From Chimonanthus salicifolius (taxonomy: Eukaryota; Streptophyta; Magnoliopsida; Laurales; Calycanthaceae), in contig CM023534.1 in NCBI GenBank assembly GCA_013350335.1, positions 15,284,302 through 15,348,301 of the forward strand: a DNA stretch of 64,000 nt, written 5' to 3'. Positions 34,655-49,600 of this stretch are shown here, in pieces. The notes under the pieces are model-generated. The model had not been told where the DNA came from, did no database searches, and was given only the letters and a program-made list of their open reading frames with translations. The position numbers and the translations under genes are program-made. Numbering within the stretch: position 1 is the first letter of the stretch; every line of letters starts with the position of its first letter.

Positions 34655-37600
34655 TCAACCAACCCTGTTGGACACAGCTTGGTAAAGAGACCTAAGCTGA
34701 GTATTCCATTTGTCTATGGCTGTGTATTTTTTCATCCCCTTTGACCTGCAAGATGGTTAGCCTCATAAAGTCACATTTGGGTTATTGATTTGAAAGCTTG
34801 TACAAAGTGGAAAGGATTATAATCACCTGTCTCCACGCTCTAACAGCCGGTTCACTTGATCAATATGCCCGTGAATTCGGTTATCCAAAATTAAGGAGAC
34901 CAGAAGTGATTCAACATCTTTCTCAGGCACATTGAGTTCCTAAATACCAAAACAAGTCAGCAACTTGATTGTAAATGAAAAATGGGTTACAGTGTAACCA
35001 CAAATGGAAATGGATGTGAACGCCTCAATGATATGGGTGTTTGTAAAAAGAAAATTGCATAATGCATGATCAGATATCAGAACCACATTAAGTGGAAAAC
35101 TACTTTGCTTTCTCCACCCCAACATCTCTCCCCCCTCTCTCTCTATCTTCCTTTCGAAAGAAAACAATTTTATTGATTGAATATACAGCCCCAAAAGGAC
35201 CAGGACCAACATAGAAACAGAATAGGCCAAAAACAACCACCAGAAAAAAAAAATGAAAAAGCCTTTGAGAACTAATGAGGTGCTCAGCATTGATATCAGA
35301 TCCCCTCCTTAGCTAACCTATCTACTTTAGCATTTACAGACCAGGAAATACGAGAGGTAAGGAAGCCAGTAACACAATATCCAACAATATGGGATTTCTG
35401 ATTTCCATTCTGGCAAAGGCTGAATACCCATTCAGCCAAAACATGAACCGCCTGCTATTTGGGTCGCATAAAAAATGCCGACTCACGTTATGCAGCAAAT
35501 GAGGAATATGAGTAATACAAAAATATTAGAAACAACCGATAATTCCTGAAATGGTAGAAAAACAATAAGTTATAACCTATCACCTTTGATATGAAGGGAA
35601 TTCGGATTCTAGTGTATGGCTTGATGAGCTTAAGTAGCACTTGGGTCCTGATATTCTTCAATAGATCCTCTATATAATTACGGATAAATGGATCATCCAT
35701 GATAGTTCTTCTATTACTCTGGCAACAAGTTTGAGACATCAGTCAGTTAAGAAAGAACAGGAAAAGATGTAAACATTGTTCACCTCTTAGGACATCAAGG
35801 TGTAAAAATATATCAACCTTCAAAATCTTCTCAAACTCCATAATGTCATTTCGTTGATATGCCGCTATCAAATTCGTCATTGCTAAGATTTCAGGATCAT
35901 TTTTGTATCTGCAGCAAACCAGTGTTGAAAGAAGACCATTTCTCAGATAGAAGAAGGGAAAAGAGGGCACTGCCCATCTCAATACATGTGGGACTAAGGG
36001 AACAGTGACCCATAACATTGACAAGATGGATTACACATTAATGGAAAATACCCAAAACGTGACTGGAAATATTTCAATCACTGACCTTTTTTTACCCAGC
36101 TTTCATGTAATCTCAATTTTTTTTCACTCTCCAATTCTAGGACACATTGTAAAGTTAGGATTATGCAATGTAAAGGACATTTTAAGATTAGGGTGACATA
36201 CATCAGATCATTGATCTGGATAAAAATGTGATTGCACATTAATAGCAATGGGTTACGTAGCAAACTACAAATATAAGCAGCAGTGCAAGGACTACATAAC
36301 TCCACCAGATATAGGACTTACGGTTTTGCCTCCTGCCCATCAAAGGGATTCACTTCAGATTCCATTAGCATGTTGGCCAGAACCAAATATCTGTGATCCG
36401 CACAAAAACAAGAAACATGAGTCAAAGATTTGTAGCCACTTACAGGTAAGAAGAGAGTCCACCTCAGACAGACAGGATAACAAGATGATGATTTATAGGC
36501 AGGAAGAGATTTTCAATAAAATTAACGGATGCATACTTGAGGCATTGAATTCGGCGTTGATTCCCAGCTTCATCATAATTCTTAAAAGCTTCAAAGAAAT
36601 CTGTGGCTGCTTCAGCCCATTGACGCTCTGCCATGTGCATTTTTCCTCCACATTCATGAATTATTCCCATGATCCTTGGATGGGGTATTGCTGACTTTAT
36701 CGAAAGAGCTTTTTGGTACAGTTGCTGTCAATAAGATAGCGTCAGAACCAGTTCAATCCATACACTTCCCTCAAGTATTCCGAAGAAATTGTGCAGCACA
36801 TTTTTTTATCTACAACATAAAACTACTGACTGATGTTTCTATCAGACTCAAGCCTTCATTTTATGCTTTAGTAACTGCTAAATATAAAATTTGATGGACT
36901 CACTAGTTTTTAAACTTGTCCCCCATTGCCACAGGGAGAAAGTGGCAGCTATAGGGCTGATTCCACACTAAGAAGATATATTTTAGTACAATTCAATTGC
37001 TTCCTTGAGTCAAGACCTTCCTTTGAAAGTGGAACAGCTTCAATCCATTGAGTTCAGAATGGAAGACTGACAGCCCTAAGCACTCTGTTTAGTGTCAACC
37101 AAACCAGTGATTGAACCAGTGCTAACCAACTCCAAGCCTTATTTTTATGCCTAGAAACTACAAAACCTAAAGATTGATGGATTTGTTAGTATCTTTAAAC
37201 AAGGCTTCCACTGCCACAAAGAGAAAGTTGCAGCGATGGGACTGACTATACCCCCAGGAGAAAAGATATTGAAGAAAAGTTATGCTTGCTTGAGAGTCAA
37301 AACCTCATACTGAAAATAATACCAGCTTCAACCCATCACTATTAGAATGGATAAATGAGAAGATAACCTTTTAAGACCTGTTCAGTGTCACCCACAGAAT
37401 TCATTGTGGAACTTGAGCATAGGTCTTTGGCTACCTCAGACCAAACGAATGCAACTCTGAACCATTTCAACACCTGGCAGCTGCAAAACTATGGGACCAA
37501 ACGAATGCAAGCTCTGAACCATTCAACACCTGGTAGCTGCAAAACTATGGGATTCAAGTGGAGAAGTTTTCCTTAGAATAGAGGCAACCGTGAGGTGCCT

Positions 37601-40600
37601 TTGGAGGTCCTTGTAAACTTGTTAGACATGTGGAAAGCTGCCTGCACAGGTAACATCTATTCACATAAACTGTATTTTTAATTACTGTATCTGTGCATAT
37701 TTGGTCATACACGTGTCTATCAGCATGATTCAACCACTTCTTTGTTGACAACCTTGAGTTTGGACATTGAACATTAACTTTCTCCTTTTCCTTTTCCCCC
37801 TTCTTTTTTCTTCTTCCATTTTCCCTTCTTTTTTCACTTTTTTTTTGGTGGCAGAGGTGGTGGGGTGGGGTTGGAATGATTAAATGGTGAGCTATTACAT
37901 CTATTTTCTGATATTATAGATTCTGTTTACAGTTCCAGAAGTCCAGATATTACATTTATATTCCAATAATATCTGATGAAGTTGAGCTGAAAGCTCTTCA
38001 CAAGGGTTGCAAAGATCTGACCTCTATGAAGTTGTCTATGGTGCAAATTCTGGGAGATTCCATTTGTGCCATCAGATGGGTTTATAGCAGCAGTTTTACC
38101 CTAGCAGTTTGGCAGATATTGTGAGGAAATTAGAGACATAATTGCTAGAGGACAGAATTTATCAGGTCCATTGACAGATCAAAAAATAAGCTCGCTGATT
38201 CTTGGGCTAAGGCTGAAAGATTAGCTCTTATGGACTATATTGCACGGACACTTCAAATTGTGACCTGTGTTGGACACCTTGCAGACACTCGCACACGTGT
38301 TGGACACTTGTAGACACACGTACACGTTCTCCATGGACTATTAATGTTATTTTCTAAGATGACTAAAATATTACAACATCTTACTCATCTTAAAACCTAA
38401 TTAAAATATCAATATATTTGTCACCTAAGTGTTTAAACTAATATACTATTTTCCATTGGCGTTAAACTTAGATTTAATTTTATTCATATATGATGGTGTG
38501 TCCCTATGTCCTATTTTTTTCGAGGAGTCGTGTTGTCCAACACCTCGTATCCATGTCAGACACCTAAATTCATACATACTCATGCAGTTTATTAGTATAG
38601 ACTCGTTTTTTTCCAGTTCAGGTATTTTTTTCCCAGTTTTCTCCAGTTGCAGTTGCTCATTTCTGTAATTCTGGTCCTTTTTTCTGTCTCTTGTCTTGAG
38701 AGCTTATTCAATAATTTTTTTGTCTGATTCTTCAAAAAAAAAAAAAGATCGAATGATGAGCTTGTGCCGCAATTAATAATATTTAAAACTATGAGAAGGC
38801 CAAGCCCAGATAGAAGCAATAAGGTTTTGATAATGAAGGATTAGGACAAGAGTATTGATGACAACAGGCTGGTCTTGTGCAGGGCCTTACCAGGGCGAAG
38901 CTTATTAATTTGGCCCAAAATTTTCAGGATTTTAGGCTGAATTCTCACTCTATAGATGGGACAGCCCAGACCTAGCCTGCACCAAGCCCTGCTGTTGCAG
39001 GATGAGCTTTTCGGACAAATTCCCATCCCTGAACATTATCCATTAGATAGAAAGCCTAACTCATAACTGTTATCAATTATTGTACTATATGTAATGAGCA
39101 TTTTTTTTTTCATTTACTGTTTTTTTTATTAACAAGTTTGCCCCAAGATAATCAAGGCATATAACTTTCATGGGAACAGCCTTATCGGTCCCACCTTGGC
39201 CCTAATCACATCCATCCCTCCTCATACCCATTCAACCCCTATGAATTAGACCTTACCAAAGTTAACCGCATTCTGAATTAGATGGACCAATGATTTAACC
39301 CCATGAAGTTTACACTACAAAAGAAACCTGAATGTTTGGATCATTAAAAATAAAGGCTTTACTTATCCAGTCAAGGTGATTTTTGAAAGGCACCCTATTA
39401 AGCGATGACCTTTCCAACCAACTCATCCACATGAGCCTATGTGGACCCCACATGCAGGTACAGCAAATAAGGCACCATAGGAAATCGGTGTTTATTTTTT
39501 ATTAAAATCTAGGAGATGATGTTTGCTTTTCATATAACTACACTTCGAAACCATTTCTAAAAATGAACCTTTTAAAGTTTTACATCATGATGTATTTCAA
39601 TTCCTCCATTTCATTAGTGTCAACATTCCATACTGAAGCATCTAGAGAAACAATTTTATTCTATTATTCTAATTTAAGCACAATAATTTTAAGACAAAAT
39701 ATGGCCAAAACAATTAAGCCTGTGTCTGCAGAATATGTGTGTGTATGTCATAAAAGGTAGTGGGGCTTAAAAGTGAACGTAATAGAGTCATATATTACGA
39801 TCAGTGGAGAAAATCAGGCGACATAATACAATTGAAGAAGTTTGTAGAGTAGGAGCCAATGGAAATTTCTAACATTCAATTCAAATGCCTAGAAAAATTC
39901 ATTGTCATCTCTTAGCATTTATCCCCCACCATATATACCCAACCTCAAAAAGTGTTTGATTCTTGTTATTAATTTTATTAATAAAAAATGTGAACTTTGA
40001 GAAACCAATAGAATTTCTAATTTATAATATTTAGCCAAAAAAATATTAAAGGAATCAAATGCAAAAGCAATAAAAAATCAAAATAGTTGCTAATATCCAA
40101 TGGCTTCACAGTGTTATCAAGAAGTAGAAACAATTTAAAAAAAAAAAAATCAAATTGACTAAAAAGTAATAAAACAATGAAGATGCCAGACCTTGAGCTT
40201 TTTGTTATTTTTAGTTTCAGTGTACATTTGAATTTCAATGGCATAGACCTCCAACAGTTGTGTCCCTTTCTTTTGATCATCTGAACCATCTTCTCTTCGG
40301 CAAGATTTGTGAATTTCCTTTAAGATCTGGATATCTCCAAGGAACAATAAACACATGAACTGACTTGAAATCAACAGCAGTATAGGAATTAAACAAAAAT
40401 CATTATCTGACACTAGAAGATACCTTGTTCATTCGCCCATACTCCCCCATGTCAAACCAGATCTTGCAAAGTTTAAGATTCGTCTTAAACCAAAGCCTCT
40501 GTAGAAAATAAGAATGGAAGGACAAAATGTCAATCTAAATAATTTTTGGGACTGAGATTTCTAAACAAAATTTACATTTCTGACCTCATTTTTTGCCTCT

Positions 40601-43600
40601 TCAAGGGCCTTCAGAGTGGTCTGGTAAAACTCTTGTAGAAGGCCAAAGTTCTGGCTAGCTGACCCAGAAACAAAATCCATTATGTTGTTCATGCATTTTT
40701 CACTGTAGTTCCGCGTTACAGCTGATCTAATGTACGTCAACATCACCCTATAAGCATCCATCATCTCTTTATATTTCCCTAACCGGTAGTAGAGCTTGAC
40801 AGTTTGCTTTAATGCCTTGAATCCCCTGATTAAAGGAAAGTAAATTGTGATCTTCTCAGTAAATGATAAGCCAAACCATGAAGTGTTGGTCTGTGATATA
40901 TTGCATCTAAAGATATTAAGGAAGTTATTAAGGAAAAAGGCTTTTGAAAATATATTAAAAAAAAAAAAAAATGAAAGCCATACAGGAGCAATTCCTAATG
41001 AACTCAACAGAAAATCTAGTTATGACAGGTTTTCATGGAAGATTTCAAGACAACACAGGCAAGTTATGACTTGTTTATTGTGTCATTTAGGCACTGAATT
41101 TGAATTGAGTGAAGGCTGCACAAATTACAGCTATTCTTTTTTTTGGTTGAATGATAGCAAAAGTACAATAAAAAACTGGAAGAGAAGAGATTTGTACAGT
41201 TTCATAAGAATTATTAAAGCTTTCTTGTTGCAATTTTTCAGGTCAGTCCAAATGGAGGTGAATTCTCTCTTCTATTCTTTCTTTCTTTCTTTTTCATTTG
41301 AAATGAAAAGAGATGTATTCTTTCCAGCCCCATTTATACATAAGAATTTGCTGTGGAATGTCCCCTGATATTTTGCTTCACTTTTGCATGCCATTTCTTA
41401 AATAGTCTCAGATTCTTTTTTATTTTATTTTTGGTTGTGGGGGTGAGGTGGGGGTGGGCGCTGGGGCTGAACAAGAATTTAGCTTATAGGAACTGATGTT
41501 TCGCAACTAAAGGCAGTTAGAGCTCATGATGGAACTCTACCATATAATTCACAGAACAACATAGTTTTGCTTCTATTATTCTTCTCATAAGCAAACAAGA
41601 TCATCGGTAAGAAAAATAGAAAGTCGGATTCAGTTTAAGAAACTAAAGTTTGACAGGACCTTAGTTACAAATTTTAGCCGACACCTGAAAATTTGAGCTG
41701 AATTTTTTTGGTTTGGGTATGGGCTAAAAGTCTAAAACATAAATAACAGACATCTCGGTGATTTTTCAGAGAAACTGTATCGGATGATATTTGTCAGATT
41801 TTGGCCAAAATTTTGGTCAGATTTTGGAAATTACAGCGATCTCGCCCATTTACAGGTTTCGGCTGAGACGGCCGATATGACTGAAAGATCAGCTGAAATT
41901 GTTCTAATCCCCACAGAGACCACAAAATTGATTTTGACTGAAATTTGTAACTGAGGACAGGACTGAAGAAAGTAAAACTTCAGGTAAGACAGACACATGC
42001 AGTACTTAGATGCATTAAGTTATATTTGTGTGCCAGTGTATATAATCCGTAAGACAGCTAGCTATAAATCAAATATACAGATACACATATATCTACATGC
42101 AAACACCTGCACCAGCACAAATAACATACCATCCCTGATCAAGCTTAAATACTGTTTGATAAAATATTTGGTTCCGTCAAGCACAAAACTCTAAAACCAA
42201 AAAATTCTTTTTTTTAACAGAAATTCATCAAAAATATTACCGAGGTTAGATGCAAGATTAACCTAGTAACGGTAGAAATGGACACACAAGACAGGACTAA
42301 GTATATCTCCTAAGAACAATTCTCACGAGACTTCATGCAAGCTTTGGTTTGCAAGGCCCACCAGTAGACCTAATGGATCAAATTCCCCCCTTACACCCAC
42401 CTGCCCCTATGAATTGCATCTATACCTAATTTGACACAAATCATTTTACTTTTAAAGTCCATTGATTTAACCCAATGAATTTCTACCATTAGGTAAATGT
42501 ATAATTTTGAGGGCCTTTAAAAACATGGTTCCTCTTATTCAATCAAGATGAAATTCTATAGGCACCATAAGGCCTTTAAAACCTACACATCCATGTATGT
42601 CCAAGTGGCACTCATTGGTCATTTGCATCAAGTGTGGTGAAAACTCGTTCTTAGGGAGTGATTGTGTGTGTGTATGTGTGTCTATATATATAACAAAGAT
42701 CACCTGCGAACAAGGTTGCACTCAACTTTGGTGCAAACGACTCAATAGCCACATTTGGACCTAAATGGATGGGTGGATTTAAATTGGCTTGTATATAATG
42801 CTAAGATTTCATCTTGATCGAATAAGTAAAGTCATGTATCATAGTTATGCAGTTATTTTAAGGATAAGAAACGGATCATTTACGTAAAGGGGAACTACTT
42901 TTGCCTTCAGGTCAAAGACGAAGGCCTTAGAATTCAACCTACATTAGCAGTGTACAAAGGACATAAGTTCATGGTAATTGGGTTTCAGTAAAAAAGGCAG
43001 GCTCTGTGGAAGAATACTGTGAGTAGAAATATGGTTTGGGAAATAAAGGATTGATAATTTTCAAAATAAAAATAAAGGATTGATGGTAAACTGGTTTCTA
43101 GGATGGGCTTCCAGTAAGTTGGGTGCAATCTGCGGTCAAGTTGGAAAAGTTATGGAAGGAATCATGTATAGTGACATTAGCATTTTGAACCAAATGGTAG
43201 TGTGGAGATGATCAGTTATCCAGGTCATTCCCCGATCTCTGTTGCACTGTAACTGATCAATATTTCTTGGTGCATGTTAATTTTGAAGGTTGGGCCAGCA
43301 GGTGGTGCAGCCCACGGGCTTGCATAAACAAGTCAAATTCAGAAGCAATAAAGCATACTATTTATTGAATTGCCTGTGGCCTCAAATATCTTCATCACAG
43401 ATGTTATTTCCAGCGACAACAGGGATTGTTCCATGTGATGTGTGCATTGGATCCTTTAGTTACATTCTCAACAAATAAATAAATCATAAGTGGCAATGAT
43501 ATGAAGTTTGTTGTTTTCAATAGGCATGCCACTTGTGTGCTATATTCCTTGTGGGGAGTCCCATCATATCCTTTTAGTAGCGTTGTTTTGTTTTTCGTTC

Positions 43601-46600
43601 TCGTTAGGGAATGCCACTTGAGAGCTCTGATATTTCTTCGTTTTCAATAAAATGTAAATTGCAACCTAAAGATCGTGGATTTGCTCATTCTCCAAGGAGG
43701 GCATTGGTTTTTTGGAAGAGTGTTTGCTCCATTTCATTGATATTTGATAGACATATTCGGTTTCATGCATATACATTTGATGAATTTTTTTTCTGGACGG
43801 ACAGATGGTTATATGAAGTCTCTTTGGCTCAAAAGTTCCATGCATTGTTCTCTCTAGCTGCTAATAAAGAAGCTAAGAAGGGAATGCTATGACATTATTC
43901 AGAATAAGGTGATTTGGGGCCCCAAGTTTTGTAGAGAATTGGAGGATTGGATGGTGGAAGGGTAGTTTTCTTTAATGGATCTCTTGAGTAATGTTTTTGT
44001 GGTGGGAAGCAACTCTAATAGACATCCTTGGGCAATTGATCCTCATGGGATTTTTTCAGTTAAATCTTTTTTGTAAAAAGTTGCTGAGTGTTGGAGAGGT
44101 TCCTTGTGTAAATCCTAAAATGTGGAAGGGAGTTTCACCTTTTAAGGTGAAGGTTTTTGGCTGGATTGCAGGGTTACAAAAGATTCTCACGATTGATAAC
44201 TTGAGATTAAGGAGAATGCTCATTTTGAATGTCTATCCTCTATGTCTGTCTGATGCAGAGTCGATGAACCATATATTACCTCACTGTAGGTTTTCATATC
44301 AGATTTGGTCGCATTTCTTCCAGTTGCTAGGTGTTGCTTCTTGTCTCCCAAACTCGTGGTGTCATTTGTTCAATGAAGAGGTGCTTCTGGTGGGAAGTTC
44401 TTTTTCGAAGAACCCTTTGGAATGCGACTGTCTTGAGTATTGTATGGTCTATATGATTGGAAAGGAATAAGAGGGAATCATTCAAAGTAAGGAATCTTCA
44501 GTTTTGAGCTTGCTAGATGTTTTTAAGGTTCGGGCTGCTCGGTCGTTGATGGGGTCGGAAATGGTCCAGGGAATAAGCATTTCAGACATATGTAGGGATT
44601 GGGTTGCAGTGGATTCAATTGTGCCTCGTGTGGACTCAAGGATGCATGTTTCGTGCTCCCCTCCTGACTTTGCCTTCTTAAACTTAATTTTGATGGTAGT
44701 TATATGCGAGAGGATGGACTAGCAGGATACAGGGTAATTCGTAATGATATAGGAACTACTTTGATCTATATCGCTGGTCCGCTCCCAAATGGACCAGTCA
44801 TTGAGATGGAGTTGTTTGCTTTATGGAGAGGTATTTTGGAGTTGGGAAAACTCAGGGCAAAAGGGAGTCTAATTGAAGGAGACTCAAAGGTTGTAGTTGG
44901 TTGGCCCCTTGGGTTCTTTATGTCTTTGGATTTATTTAGATAAAATTGAGAGGATTTGTCACTTAATTGCTTCTTTTGACTTTAAGATCTCTTGGATTCC
45001 TCACTCTGCAAATTCAACTGTAGATTAAATGTGCATAAGGGGTAGACTTTGTCGACGGAAATTGTTAATAATTTTTTGTAATGTTCCGAGAGGGGGTTGT
45101 CTTTTGTAAGAGTGTTTTTCCTGGTTTTGGGCTTTCCATGCCTACCTCTTTAGCTTCTTTTTTGTTTGCATCTTCCTTTTGAATTTAATGAAGTTACCTT
45201 TCAAAAAAAAATATTATGGATTTGAGCCATGTCATTATCTACCAAAATAATGACCCTGTAGGTTAGGAATTAACTCTTCTTTTATCTGCGAAGAGTTAGG
45301 CAGTGCTTTGGTCTCTCCCAAGAGGTCAGTAAAGATTCGAGAATAAGGTATGCCCTCTGATACACTAATCTTCTGCTTACGAGCCAGTGCAGCCGCTTAT
45401 CCAAAAGAAGAAGATACAATCAGAGGCTTTTTGGCCTTTCTAATCATTCATGAGCCATGACTTCATCTAAACTAAAACAGAATAGCATTTGAAAAAAAGA
45501 AGTCTAATGGATTATGGCCATAAAAATTAAAAAAAGAAAAAAAGAATAGCACTTAAAACAAGCCACTCTTTACTTAAAAGAAAAAGAAAAAAAAAAAAAA
45601 GATACTAACCATTCTGCTTTCTCAGGTTCCATGCGAACTACTTCAGCAAAACCAGCAAGTGCTCCCTCTGGATCACTTTCAACTAAACCTGTTAAAAGAA
45701 CATTTTTTTTTTTGAAAGATGTTAAAAGAACATTTTCTAGATCAATAAAAGGAATTGAACATGAATTGTGGCCATAAATATGGAAATTTAACTCTAAAGT
45801 TGGCATTTATTAAGGTAAAAACACATTCTGTTAAGGTTTGGAAACATGAATATTTGCTGCATTCAATAGTTATCATGTTTTTTACTTATAAATTCCTAAG
45901 GAATGGCATGAGTTGTTTCCATAAAAGTTTCACTTCCAATTGAAACAACTAGACCCCAAACAATCCAAAATTGAGCAGAAAGATTCCAGAATCATTCCAC
46001 GCAACCAAAATAGAACAAAGAACATGGACCAAATGAGCAAGAAAAGGCAAAGCAAGAAAAAATGATCAACCTCATTGGACCAACTACGGAAGCAATATTT
46101 GAAATATCGAATTATGGATTTGAAAAACATGATATGACTTTTATTGACCTAGAAAAGACCTATAATATAGTACCACGGAAACTAATTTGGAGAACCTTGA
46201 GGAATAAATACATCTCCAATGAATACATTAAGATAATTCAAGATATATATGATGGTGCAACTACTAACGTTAGAACCGTTTGTGGAGAGACAACGGAGTT
46301 CCCTGTTGGAGTGGCTCCATCAAGGATCTGCTTTAAACATGTATGTATATCGTGAATGACTTAACATCAAGAATCCAAAATGAGTGCCATGGTGTATGCT
46401 TTTTGTGGACGATTGAGATGGAACAACTTAATTCAAAGTTAGAATCGTGGAGGAGAATGCTGGAGTCAAATGGCTTGAAAATAGTAGAGCTGAAACAGAA
46501 TATATGGAATGTAACTTTAGTGGATTTGGCAATAGTGAGAATTATACAAAAAAAATGGAAATCACTTCGTTGCAGATTGTGATAAGTTTAGATGCGTGAG

Positions 46601-49600
46601 CTCTCTATAGTAGAATCCTAGGGAGGATTCAACTTAGATATAATTAATAGGAAAGGAGAGGGGTGGGTAAAATGTAGAAGCTAGTGGAGTTTTGTCCAAT
46701 AAAGGAGTTCCTCTTCGCCTAAAAGGGTGATTATATAAAACAGTTATTAGATCCGCCATCCTATATGAAGCAATGTGTCGAACAATGAAGAAAAGACAAA
46801 TAGACAAGGTTAAGACTGTGGAGATGTGTATGCTATGTTGGATGAGTGGATTAACCCTAAATGATAGAATTAGAAACGAACACATTAGGGATAGTTTAAA
46901 AATATCCCAATAGATGATAAATTGAGAGAGACTCATTTTAGGTGGTTTGGTCATGTTAGTAGATGACCATACAACCTCAATGCACATAGTTGAGAAGCTA
47001 TATAGATTGAAGACACTAGGAGGAAGGCCAACCACTGAAAACATGGAGGAAAATGATAAAGAAAAACATGTTAAATTGTAGAATGATTGATGGTATTGTT
47101 AATCGTAGGGTCAATTGAAGAAAAACTCATAAAGCCGACCCCAATTGATAGGATTCTAGCCTATAATGATGATGATGATGATATATCATAATCGTCATCA
47201 TCGTCAAAGTCATTTATCCCAACTATCTATGATTGACACTAGTAATTAGACTTGGCAAATTGCTTTCCATGATCCAATTGCCTATTTGACACCAATAGGA
47301 CTTAAACTCACTACCTACAGTCTACCTTGGGTTTGACCATTTGAGACATTAAAACAAAGTAGGGAGGCAACTTCTGACCTAATGGGTCCTTTTAGTTTCC
47401 CTCCTACCTTGGGCTAGTAAGCTCTGAATTCTTTAAACAGAGGCAATTGTTAGACTTTTACATGCGGCCAGAGCATCTTGTATAGAATTTATTCACTCTT
47501 TCCTATTGGAGCTACCCATAGATTACCACATCATACTTATTCTCATTCACAATTCAAGTTTTTTAAAAAAAAAAAAGGCTTTGATCCCTAAAAAAATTCA
47601 AATCCTTCACTTATGCTTGGATAATCAAGATCAGTTAATCAACCAATCAAAAAAAAATCAAGATAAGTTAATTAGCCAAGAAAAGATGATCATCTACGAC
47701 AGTACTTTTCCAAAAAAATACAAGACCATCTATGAAAATTCACATCTTTGAGAGGACTCAGTCATAGATTTGAAGTGACCTTTCACGTTTCTGATGAAAT
47801 TATTCTGTCTTGAATAATGGCAGAAAGATCGAAAGTGATTCCAGAATGAGCATACATGATCAGGCTAAGGTATCAACATAGACTGATAATCACATCACTG
47901 TATTTAGTCTGAGACAAAGGACATTCTCTTATTGATTGATGATTATGGCGGTAGATCAAGTGCTGCAGACAAACTTTATCACAGTCAGCGTCAGACGTCT
48001 TCATGGACATTCTGCGTCCGATGGATTTGCAACTCCAGTAGAAACTTTAACACTCCAAAATGCCAAAAAATGATGGTTGACAACTATAGAAAGCAAAAAC
48101 TTAATCTGAAGTATGATTATTAATCCAATTACAAAGCCATTTAGTTTTTTCTCTGTGCCCAGTTCTGCATGTTAGGCTCAACTGACTATTTGTTCAGTGG
48201 ACACTTTCATTTCTGCAACATGCATGTTAGGGGTTGGGTGTGATGGGGGGCCCTCATTCCTAAATGAGTTCTGTATTCTCTCTTGCATTTCCTAACCAAA
48301 GCTGCTTGCTTCAGTTTTATGGTCTTTAATGTTTGCCTGTGTGGTTTGTGGTGTCCGTGGTGCTGTTCTGATGCAGGATTGGTCACTTGATGTATTCTAG
48401 GAATCCCCTACATCACTACCACCAGCCTCTTGGGAATTAAGTTAGGTACTGAGAAATGAAATTCTATGTAAAAGAAAAAGTATGGAATTACCTTTTGAAT
48501 TATAGTACTGGTTCTCAATATCAACATCCTGCTCTTCAGGTTCCTCATCGGAGTACTCAAATCCATAATCTTCCATATCTGCATCTAAAGAGAACAGCAA
48601 TAATTACTTAAATGAATAACAAGTTCCAAAAGTTTCTTTTTCATTGGTATTTTATAATAAAAACAGCAACAACAACAACACAAATGTTTAAGGTAATAGA
48701 AGCAAAAGAAAATAAGAAAATACGAAGGTTATAAGCTAATGGGAGATACTTCAGCTACCAGCCAAACTAATAAAAAGAAAAGTAACACAACAGACATAAG
48801 TTTACACAAATTAACCATAGATAATTCTAGAAGACTTGGAAAATTCAGACATTTTACCATTAAATTCATGTTTTCTACATTTCCTATAAATAGATAAAGT
48901 TAGGAGGACTGCAAAGTCAAACAAAAGGATCAATATAACAATTCCCTAGACTAGTGATATAACAAATGTGAATGTGAAACATAACTTACACGATAAACTT
49001 CTGATTCAGATCTTCCAATTCACATATTTGATAAATGACAGACACACAATGTTTGATTCCTTGAGCGACCAACAGCAATTTTTATTTGGCATAAACATAA
49101 AGAAATCATTTTGTGACCCAGGCCTTTCATTTGTTGGCCCTCTCCGTGAATGAACAATGTCCCAATCAACGTTTTTGGAAAATAATACCTATGCAATTCA
49201 TTTTTATCAGATTTTTCTGGTGGTAGGGAGGCTCTGATTGACCAAATGGGCTAATTGCCTGGGATGGTTAATTCACAAGCCTCCCAAATCTGGTAGGGCC
49301 AGTGTACCCCACCAACATGCCATGTGTGATGTGTCCCCTTGGTGGAAATCCAGCCAACTCAACCCAATGGGGTTGGAGTTATGGCCAGGAACCCACCTCA
49401 ATATGCGGGAGTCCTCAATTCGATTCCCACCCCACCCCAAAGAGCCACTCTCCGTAGAGTTACCCGGTGTATGTGGGTAGGGAGGCTTGCACATGCTCTG
49501 AGGATTAGTCGGGTGATCTAAGAGGCCTGGACACCTTGGTCATCAAAAAAAAAAGCCAGCCAACTCTTCCATCCACAATGCCTTTTTTTTTGTTTGTACA

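Noticed and set aside
40847..41368. 173-codon plus-strand frame
   Set aside because: It overlaps CSN2 intron 3 on the opposite strand and has no family resemblance.
49238..49521. Open frames with [23 protein letters not shown] sequence on both strands
   Set aside because: They are translations of the SINE. The same frames recur in the copies at 14994 and 28795.
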